Shown: positions 1-4,576 of the stretch, piece after piece
Layout: each line of letters begins with the position of its first letter
Position numbering within the stretch: position 1 is the first letter of the stretch
NCBI GenBank assembly: GCA_004555335.1
Contig: SFII01000089.1
Span: 1-5,652, forward strand
Direction: 5' to 3'
From: Coriobacteriaceae bacterium
Lineage (GTDB): Bacteria; Actinomycetota; Coriobacteriia; Coriobacteriales; Eggerthellaceae
DNA length: 5,652 nucleotides
The notes under the pieces: model-generated
Seen by the model: only the letters and a program-made list of their open reading frames with translations
The model's database searches: none
Told to the model about the DNA's origin: nothing
Translations under genes and position numbers: made by a program

Positions 1-75
1 CTCCGTTCGCCTATCCGGAGCCTGTTTGCCCTCCGGTTGCTTTCGTTTTCCTGCCTGTGCATTGCGGTTCGCCCA

Positions 76-1485
76 TTACACGTATATATAGTCGTTCAGA
101 ACCGGTTGCAGGCCGTTGGCCTTCATGTCCTCGCACATCTGGAAGATGGTGCGAGCGTCGTCGATTTCGAACTGCTCGTCGCCTTCGGCGGAATCCTCGT
201 TCTGGGCGCTTTCTGCGGGAGACCCGCTTGCGTCGAGGCTGTCGTATTTCGTTTCGTGGTCGCCCACGCCGGTGGACACGCCTGCGGAAACCTTGGTGGC
301 GCAGATCTTCACGATGCCGTTGCGGAAGCGTGCGCTCTCGCGGCTGGACACGGTGATTCCAGCGAAGGGCAGGAAGATGCGGTATGCACACAGGATCTGG
401 CACAGTTCCTGCTCGCCCACGTCATGTGGGTTGATTTCCGCGTTGTTGGTGATGGGGCGCAGGCGCGGGCAGCTCAGGCTCAGCTCGGCGTGCGGATAGG
501 CACGGTTGAGCAGATAGGCGTGCAGGCCCGTGGCCAGGGCGTCCTTGCGGAAGTCGTCCAGGCCCAGCAGGGCGGACATGGCCACACCGCGCATTCCGCC
601 GCGCAGGGCGCGTTCCTGGGCGTCGAAGCGATAGGGCCAGACGCGCTTGTGGCCCAGCAGGTGCAGCTGCTCGTAAGCCTCGGGGTTGTAGGTCTCCTGG
701 AAGACGGTGACGTAGTCGACGCCGCATTCGTGCAGGTAGGCGTACTCGTCGGTGTTGACGGGGTAGATTTCCACGCCGATGTTGCGGAAGTATCGCCGTG
801 CGATCTTCACCGCCTCGCCGATGTATTCCAAGCTGGAATGCGCACGGCTTTCGCCTGTGAGGATGAGGATTTCCTCCATGCCCGTTTGGGCGATGACGCT
901 CATCTCGTGCTCTATTTCCTCCATGGAAAGCTGCTTGCGGCGAATCTGGTTGTAGCAGTTGAAGCCGCAGTATACGCAATAGTTCTGGCAGTAGTTGGCG
1001 ATGTAGAGGGGCGTGAAGATGTAGACGGTGTTGCCGAAGTGGCGGCGCGTGATCTCTTCCGCACGACGTGCCATTTCTTCCAGGAAGGGGGCGGCGGCGG
1101 GGGAAAGCAGCGCCTTGAAGTCTTCGACCGAGCATACGCGTGCGTCGAGGGCGCGGCGTACATCGCGTTCGGTGTAGCGTGCGGGATCGAAGGAGTCCAT
1201 GGCGGCAAGCACCTGGTCCTTGATAGTGGAATCGATCCGCTCCATACCGGGCAGGTAGGCCATATGGTCGGCGCGCGAGGAGGGGTCGTTTTCCAGGCGG
1301 TGCTTCTTTTCCAGTGCGGCGGGTGAAAGCAGGGGGCTATCTACCAAGAACTCGCGTGCGCGCGATGCGGCGATGCAAGCGGATGCGGGGGTGGTGCAGC
1401 GGTTTTCTGCTTGGTCGTGCGCCTGCGCGTCGCAAGTGCACGCTTCGGCCTGCCATGCCAAGGTGTTCTGTTCGGTATCGCTCAT
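76..1485 (-). CDS. thiH: 2-iminoacetate synthase ThiH (tyrosine lyase, radical SAM)
   Basis: ThiH cleaves tyrosine with S-adenosylmethionine and a [4Fe-4S] cluster, giving 2-iminoacetate (dehydroglycine) for ThiG and p-cresol as by-product. The cluster motif CX3CX2C is clear at about residues 166-173 (CQNYCVYC). It is followed by ILTGES, VFQETYNPE, SCPRLRP and SSRESARFRNG, all typical of ThiH, and the protein ends LQPVLNDYIYV. I prefer the ATG at 1485 (469 residues), because AGGTGG lies five bases upstream and overlaps the thiG stop. A GTG at 1494, directly after that stop, would add three residues. E. coli ThiH has 377 residues. The surplus is an N-terminal extension of about 80 residues with four cysteines and an acidic insert near residues 409-438. 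Internal ATGs at 1263 and 1245 would remove most of the extension but lack a ribosome binding site. It is the last visible gene of the thiSFGH operon. HydG is excluded: its C-terminal cysteine domain is missing. Confidence 0.96.
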   Translation of the reverse strand: MSDTEQNTLAWQAEACTCDAQAHDQAENRCTTPASACIAASRAREFLVDSPLLSPAALEKKHRLENDPSSRADHMAYLPGMERIDSTIKDQVLAAMDSFDPARYTERDVRRALDARVCSVEDFKALLSPAAAPFLEEMARRAEEITRRHFGNTVYIFTPLYIANYCQNYCVYCGFNCYNQIRRKQLSMEEIEHEMSVIAQTGMEEILILTGESRAHSSLEYIGEAVKIARRYFRNIGVEIYPVNTDEYAYLHECGVDYVTVFQETYNPEAYEQLHLLGHKRVWPYRFDAQERALRGGMRGVAMSALLGLDDFRKDALATGLHAYLLNRAYPHAELSLSCPRLRPITNNAEINPHDVGEQELCQILCAYRIFLPFAGITVSSRESARFRNGIVKICATKVSAGVSTGVGDHETKYDSLDASGSPAESAQNEDSAEGDEQFEIDDARTIFQMCEDMKANGLQPVLNDYIYV

Positions 1486-1496
1486 GGCGTCCACCT
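1486..1496 (-). promoter_or_regulatory. thiH ribosome binding site overlapping the thiG stop
   Basis: On the minus strand the thiG stop codon TAG is part of TAGGTGG, and AGGTGG stands five bases before the ATG at 1485. This favours the ATG over the GTG at 1494 as the thiH start. It also implies that thiH translation is coupled to termination on thiG, which would keep the two partner enzymes in step. Confidence 0.7.
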
Positions 1497-2259
1497 ATCG
1501 CAAGAAGCCGGTGAGCGGGTCGGATGCGCTCGCGCCGCGGGTGAGCACGCGTCCCATACCGGTCACATAAGCGGTACGTCCCGCCTCGATGGCCTGGCGG
1601 AAGGCGCCTGCCATGGCGGGGACGTCGCCTGCAGTTGCGATGGCGGTGTTGGCCATGATGGCCGCAGCGCCCATTTCCATGGCCTCGCAGGCCTGCGACG
1701 GCCTGCCGATGCCCGCGTCCACGATGATGGGCAGGTCGATTTCGTCGATGAGGATCTGGATGAAGGCCTTGGTGGCAAGACCGCTGTTGCTGCCGATGGG
1801 TGAAGCGAGCGGCATCACCGCGGCAGCGCCGGCATTCACCAGATCGCGTGCCACGTTCAGGTCGGGGTACATGTAGGGGAGCACGACGAATCCTTCTTCG
1901 GCAAGGATTTCCGTGGCTTTTACGGTTTCGGAGTTATCGGGCAGCAGGTATTTCGCGTCGCGCATGATCTCGATCTTCACGAAGTCGCCGCAGCCCAGCT
2001 CGCGAGCCAGGCGTGCGATGCGCACGGCTTCTTCGGCATTGCGTGCGCCCGAGGTGTTAGGCAGCAGCGTGACGTGATCGGGGATGAAGTCCAGGATGTT
2101 CTGCCCTTGGGCGGTGTTGGCGCGGCGCAGCGCCAGAGTGATGATTTCGGCACCGCCCTGCTCTACCGCCGCTTTGATGAGGTCCAGGCTGTATTTCCCG
2201 GATCCCAGGATGAAACGGCTGGTGAATTCGCGTCCGCCTAAGACGAGCTTGTCTGACAT
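1495..2259 (-). CDS. thiG: Thiazole synthase ThiG
   Basis: ThiG is the cytosolic TIM-barrel enzyme that condenses 1-deoxy-D-xylulose 5-phosphate, dehydroglycine and the sulfur of ThiS-thiocarboxylate into the thiazole phosphate moiety of thiamine. The 254-residue product matches the usual length of about 255. Recognisable blocks are LGSGKYS (18-24), TLLPNTSGA (64-72), and VKIEI with Lys95, the expected Schiff-base lysine. YLLPD (104-108), MPLASPIGSNSG with the phosphate-binding GSN (149-160), VDAGIGRPS (180-188), ANTAIA (203-208) and the C-terminal DPLTGFL follow. The ATG at 2259 is chosen because AAAGGA precedes it by seven bases and homology starts there. An in-frame ATG at 2472 would add 71 residues with no family resemblance. 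It lies 231 bases after thiF and directly abuts thiH. No key residue is missing. Confidence 0.97.
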   Translation of the reverse strand: MSDKLVLGGREFTSRFILGSGKYSLDLIKAAVEQGGAEIITLALRRANTAQGQNILDFIPDHVTLLPNTSGARNAEEAVRIARLARELGCGDFVKIEIMRDAKYLLPDNSETVKATEILAEEGFVVLPYMYPDLNVARDLVNAGAAAVMPLASPIGSNSGLATKAFIQILIDEIDLPIIVDAGIGRPSQACEAMEMGAAAIMANTAIATAGDVPAMAGAFRQAIEAGRTAYVTGMGRVLTRGASASDPLTGFLR

Positions 2260-2490
2260 GGATAGGTCCTTTCGTTGGCGAAGGTATGCGTTCTTGGGCT
2301 TTCTTATGGTGCGGGTTTCGATTGTACAGCGTGCGTTTCGGGTCTGCATGATGCATGCCCGATCCGTGGTGTATCGCCGAAGGCTCCGCAGGCGCTCGGG
2401 TGCGGGTTGGGGAATGCGGGCGATTCCCTGGGGGTGGGATGGCGGGCGTTCCATAGGGCCCGTCTGCGTCATCCCGCGCTATAGCCGGCT
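2260..2490 (-). other. Unexplained thiF-thiG spacer
   Basis: These 231 bases hold no convincing gene. The thiG frame is open upstream through most of it, but that stretch has no ribosome binding site and no recognisable protein. I see an imperfect inverted repeat at 2340-2360 (a GGG/CCC outer stem around TGCA-TGA-TGCA). Just downstream on the minus strand is a TACAAT box (2321-2326) without a good -35 partner. The thiG ribosome binding site AAAGGA sits at the left end. No TPP-riboswitch core and no T-tailed terminator is visible. Confidence 0.5.
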
Positions 2491-3177
2491 TTAGAGGATG
2501 CCTGCTTGCCGCAGAATGAGCCGGACTACCGTATTGGCTTCGTGGCCTGCGCAAACCGCAACGCGCGGAGCCATGAGCCCGATACCGTTGCCCACGTCGG
2601 TGCTCTGGTCGCCGCATACGTACAGACGCTCCAGGCGCTGCTCGGTGCGGATGCCGTTCGCTTCGGCGTAACCGGCCATACCGTTGCCCGAAACCATGGT
2701 GGTGGCGGGACACTGGGCCAGCACCGTGGAGATGAGCATGCTCTTCTGGTCGGGCTTATCGAAGGCCTCGCACAGGATGGGCCAGTCCGAGAACAGCTTG
2801 GCGGCGTTTTCCTCGGTCACGCGAACCTGCTCTGTGCGGATGTCCAGGTAGGGGTTGATGTCCGCCAGGATTTTGCGGATTGCCTGCGTTTTCGGCATCC
2901 CCAGATGGCTGATGCCGTAGGCCTGGCGGTTCAGGTTCGTGGTGTCGACGGTATCGAAATCCACCAGGAACAGCTGCCCCACCCCGCTGCGCGCCAGCAT
3001 GACGGCGATGTTCGACCCCAGACCGCCCAGGCCGGCGATCGCAACGCGTGCATTTCGCAGCGCTTCTGCGATGCTTGCAGGGAAGCGCGCGTCGAAGGCG
3101 CGGTCGAGTTCTTGTTTGGAAATGGGGAATTCGCGGGAAGCGGCAGCTTCGTCTTGCACGGAAGCGATGGCGTCCAT
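2491..3177 (-). CDS. thiF: ThiS adenylyltransferase ThiF (family-2 type, E1-like)
   Basis: ThiF activates the C-terminal glycine of ThiS with ATP to give ThiS-adenylate, which is then sulfurated to the thiocarboxylate used by ThiG. The 228-residue protein shows the E1/MoeB/ThiF Rossmann fold: AIAGLGGLGSN (47-57), VDFDTVDTTNLNRQ (72-85) with the acidic nucleotide-binding residue and the Asn-x-x-Arg-Gln motif, MPKTQA with Lys96, and Asp140. C-terminal blocks are VSGNGMAGY, LYVCGD, GLMAPRV and CAGHEAN. There are no CxxC pairs, so the structural zinc site of E. coli ThiF is absent. This fits the short divergent 'family 2' ThiF found in thiamine operons of Campylobacter and Clostridia. The ATG at 3177 overlaps the thiS stop (TAATG) and has GGAGG six bases upstream. 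In-frame extension to 3708 would cross thiS in another frame and is rejected. MoeB is less likely given the operon. Confidence 0.95.
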   Translation of the reverse strand: MDAIASVQDEAAASREFPISKQELDRAFDARFPASIAEALRNARVAIAGLGGLGSNIAVMLARSGVGQLFLVDFDTVDTTNLNRQAYGISHLGMPKTQAIRKILADINPYLDIRTEQVRVTEENAAKLFSDWPILCEAFDKPDQKSMLISTVLAQCPATTMVSGNGMAGYAEANGIRTEQRLERLYVCGDQSTDVGNGIGLMAPRVAVCAGHEANTVVRLILRQAGIL

Positions 3178-3371
3178 TATCCACCTCCTACGAAGCAGAG
3201 GATTTCCAGCAGGTCTTCGGCCAGGATCACCGTTTCGGCGTATTCGCTTTTCGGCACGATTTCCAGGTTGCGTTCCACCACCACGCGGGCGGGATCGAAG
3301 CCCGCGCTTTCCAGGTACGCTTCCACGGTCATGCCGTCGGCTTCGACGGTTTCGCCGTTTATTTTGGCCAT
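3177..3371 (-). CDS. thiS: Sulfur carrier protein ThiS
   Basis: ThiS is a small beta-grasp (ubiquitin-like) protein. ThiF adenylates its C-terminal glycine, which then carries the sulfur as a thiocarboxylate to ThiG. The 64-residue product has the expected length, a typical start (MAKINGETVE) and middle (VVVERNLEIVPKSEY), and ends in FVGGG. It therefore keeps the required terminal Gly-Gly plus one more glycine. The ATG at 3371 has GGAGGTG four bases upstream. It is the first gene of the operon, about 95 bases from the predicted transcription start, with a terminator hairpin between. Its last codons form the thiF ribosome binding site and its TAA shares one base with the thiF ATG. This favours one-to-one coupled synthesis of carrier and activating enzyme. 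Confidence 0.95.
   Translation of the reverse strand: MAKINGETVEADGMTVEAYLESAGFDPARVVVERNLEIVPKSEYAETVILAEDLLEILCFVGGG
3178..3188 (-). promoter_or_regulatory. thiF ribosome binding site inside the thiS 3' end
   Basis: The minus strand reads GTAGGAGGTGGATAATG. GGAGG is an ideal ribosome binding site six bases before the thiF ATG at 3177. The same bases encode the Val-Gly-Gly-Gly tail of ThiS. It fixes the thiF start. Confidence 0.85.
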
Positions 3372-3375
3372 ATTT

Positions 3376-3382
3376 CACCTCC
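3376..3382 (-). promoter_or_regulatory. thiS ribosome binding site
   Basis: The minus strand reads GGAGGTGAAATATG, a strong ribosome binding site just downstream of the leader terminator. It is not visibly enclosed in the hairpin, so control in the leader would act on transcription rather than by hiding this site. Confidence 0.85.
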
Positions 3383-3390
3383 AAATAACG

Positions 3391-3446
3391 AAAAAGGGCA
3401 TCGCAAAGCGGCCCTACCCATGGTGGTAAGCCCCTTCGCGATGCCC
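3391..3446 (-). terminator. Intrinsic terminator (putative attenuator) in the thiS leader
   Basis: Arms 3434-3446 and 3396-3408 pair over 13 base pairs on the minus strand (GGGCATCGCGAAG with CTTTGCGATGCCC, one G-U). TTTTT (3395-3391) follows immediately. The inner 25 bases can form a further small stem (TACC/GGTA). It lies downstream of a good promoter and upstream of the thiS ribosome binding site, with no gene of its own in front. It is therefore best read as a leader attenuator of the thiSFGH operon. It could also stop read-through arriving from the hipA-side genes. The hairpin is symmetrical, but the plus-strand side lacks a clean T-run. Confidence 0.85.
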
Positions 3447-3458
3447 TGCGGGTTTCAT
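3414..3458 (-). other. Possible 14-codon leader peptide in the thi leader
   Basis: An ATG at 3458, some 6-8 bases after the predicted transcription start, opens a 14-codon frame (MKPAGHREGAYHHG). It ends at a TAG inside the terminator loop. Its codons cover the whole upstream arm of the terminator, so a translating ribosome would interfere with hairpin folding. There is no Shine-Dalgarno sequence, and the transcript would be nearly leaderless. Three of the codons are histidine and one is tyrosine, with no obvious amino-acid run. It may be chance. Confidence 0.2.
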
Positions 3459-3471
3459 CACTCTGTAGGCG

Positions 3472-3500
3472 AGTATACCAACCCCGCGCGTTCGTGTGAA
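3472..3500 (-). promoter_or_regulatory. Sigma-70-type promoter of thiSFGH
   Basis: On the minus strand TTCACA (3500-3495) and TATACT (3477-3472) are separated by exactly 17 bases. Each matches the consensus TTGACA/TATAAT at five of six positions. Transcription would start near 3464-3466, giving a leader of about 95 bases to the thiS ATG at 3371. It points into the thiamine operon and is the only strong promoter I can see in the window. Confidence 0.7.
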
Positions 3501-3541
3501 GAACCGTGCCGAAGCGGCTTGTTTCGCGGGGCGGATGGTCG

Positions 3542-4075
3542 ATGGGCTTCATCCTTTCCACGCCCACGAAACGCAGCGCGGTTGCCTTCACCCAGGCTTT
3601 GTTCATGCTGGTGGTCCCCGCGGTTCTGATCGCAATCGTGTGCGCCTTGAAGATCGCGGTGATGACGCGTTTGGGCAGCGATGTGAACGTCCAGGCGCTC
3701 GTCATCACATACGCCGGTTGGTATCTGCTGGTTGAGGCGGTTGCGGCGCTGTGCTACTTCGGCGGCTGCTTCTTCGACACGAGCGGACGCGCGCTTATCC
3801 GTTCGGGCCTTCGCCGTTCGTTGCTTCCAGCGCTCAATCCGCTCTTTCTTCCGCGTTCAGCAGGGCAGCGAGCTTCTTGTTCGTTTCGTCGATTTTTTCT
3901 TGGGTTTTCAACTTGCGCTCGGTCAGCGTACGGAGCTCCTCTTGCAGCATGTCGATGGCGGCATTGCGTTCCAGGTTGGTTCCAGGCGTTTCTATTCCCG
4001 ACTCGCATTGGGGATGGAGCAGGAGCTGCTGAACCTGCTCTTTCTTGCTCGGTTTCGTCTTCGCACCGAACTTGA
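3542..4075 (+). CDS. Small membrane protein, probably 3'-truncated or rearranged
   Basis: I do not recognise the family. From the ATG at 3542 the first 95 or so residues look genuinely coding, with mostly G or C at third positions. They give two convincing membrane helices, LFMLVVPAVLIAIVCALKIAV (about 21-41) and a second over about residues 59-80 (ITYAGWYLLVEAVAALCYFGG), then a basic tail rich in Arg. After about 3834 the frame runs opposite the minus-strand membrane gene and turns into Cys/Ser/Arg-rich sequence that looks like an antisense shadow. The first stop is at 4075, a tail-to-tail overlap of 242 bases. No good ribosome binding site precedes the ATG. An upstream GTG at 3506 is an alternative start. 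The simplest reading is a gene whose original 3' end was lost when the neighbouring DNA arrived. A short intact membrane protein with a genuine overlap is possible. Confidence 0.35.
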   Translation: MGFILSTPTKRSAVAFTQALFMLVVPAVLIAIVCALKIAVMTRLGSDVNVQALVITYAGWYLLVEAVAALCYFGGCFFDTSGRALIRSGLRRSLLPALNPLFLPRSAGQRASCSFRRFFLGFSTCARSAYGAPLAACRWRHCVPGWFQAFLFPTRIGDGAGAAEPALSCSVSSSHRT

Positions 4076-4556
4076 ATACGATGACCGTGAAGATGATGGA
4101 TTCGAAGATCAGGTCCAGGCCGAAACTTTCGATGGTGCCGACGATGACAGCGAACAAGGGTCCGACATTAAAATCGGTCAGGAGCATGCCCGTCATGCTG
4201 ATGCGCTCGAACTGGAAGGCCAGGAACGTGTCGACACTGTACCCTGATGCGATGAAGGCGAGGATGCAATCGATCAGCGCGTTGCCTACAGAGAGCAGAA
4301 GCGCGGCGGCAAGGATACGCTGCACGAAATGCTTGCTATCGGGTTTCGGCACGATAAACCCGAATACGAGGGAGACCAAGACGTATTCGAAGATGTACAG
4401 GGCTTCGAACGGTTCGTTGTACACGATCGCGCCTGCAGCGCAGAGGATCATTCCGGCGATGATTCCTGCCGCAGGTTCGAGCAGATACGCACAGAGCGCC
4501 GTACCCAGGATGATTGTGGTGGGGAAGAAGCCGAGGAGCTCGAGGGCGATGCGCAT
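3834..4556 (-). CDS. Multi-pass membrane protein with C-terminal coiled coil, function unknown
   Basis: I do not recognise this 240-residue protein. It has five or six probable membrane segments: about residues 5-26, 29-47, 52-70, 79-104, and a long hydrophobic stretch at 130-162 that may be one or two helices. These are followed by a Lys-rich turn (AKTKPSKKEQ) and a charged, helical tail (about 195-237) with a heptad-like pattern, probably a cytosolic coiled coil. The compact hydrophobic core resembles multi-helix sensor or ECF-type substrate-binding modules in general layout only. No catalytic motif is visible. The ATG at 4556 is the first usable in-frame start after the upstream stop, but no ribosome binding site precedes it. 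It follows the hipA-like gene by 20 bases on the same strand, so the two probably form one transcript. No terminator is visible after its stop. Confidence 0.75.
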   Translation of the reverse strand: MRIALELLGFFPTTIILGTALCAYLLEPAAGIIAGMILCAAGAIVYNEPFEALYIFEYVLVSLVFGFIVPKPDSKHFVQRILAAALLLSVGNALIDCILAFIASGYSVDTFLAFQFERISMTGMLLTDFNVGPLFAVIVGTIESFGLDLIFESIIFTVIVFKFGAKTKPSKKEQVQQLLLHPQCESGIETPGTNLERNAAIDMLQEELRTLTERKLKTQEKIDETNKKLAALLNAEERAD

Positions 4557-4576
4557 GTGGGGATAGCCGATAGTAT

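Noticed and set aside
15..36. Inverted repeat CCGGAG/CTCCGG after thiH as a terminator
   Set aside because: It has only six base pairs around a ten-base loop, with no T-run on the minus strand. It is too weak to call the end of the operon, which may continue beyond the window.
11..76. A 21-codon frame starting at an ATG that overlaps the thiH stop (TAATG)
   Set aside because: It has no ribosome binding site and is a low-complexity Gly/Thr/Lys peptide. The overlap mimics thiS-thiF but nothing else supports it.
37..1326. A 429-codon open frame on the plus strand opposite thiH
   Set aside because: It is an antisense shadow of thiH produced by GC-rich codon use. The product is Val/Ala/Gly/His-rich without any family motif, while the minus strand is unambiguous ThiH.
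76..1485. HydG ([FeFe]-hydrogenase maturase) as an alternative to ThiH
   Set aside because: The length is similar (about 470), but the HydG C-terminal domain with its CTAC-type cysteine motif is absent, the protein ends like ThiH, and it sits directly behind thiG.
1495..2472. Long version of ThiG with a 71-residue N-terminal extension
   Set aside because: The extension has no resemblance to ThiG, and a good ribosome binding site (AAAGGA) sits seven bases before the ATG at 2259.
2506..3429. A 307-codon open frame on the plus strand opposite thiF and thiS
   Set aside because: It runs antisense through two clearly recognised genes and the terminator. No motif or ribosome binding site supports it.
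3372..3480. TPP riboswitch upstream of thiS
   Set aside because: I looked for the CUGAGA and ACCUGAUCUGG-type core on the minus strand and found neither. The leader of about 95 bases is nearly filled by the terminator hairpin.
2491..3708. Long version of ThiF starting at 3708
   Set aside because: It would cross thiS in another frame and the thi promoter and terminator. The ATG at 3177 has an ideal ribosome binding site and gives the family length.
3732..4247. A 171-codon plus-strand frame opposite the membrane protein
   Set aside because: It is a shadow: the charged Asp/Glu-rich stretch reflects the opposite strand's hydrophobic codons, and it has no ribosome binding site or motif.
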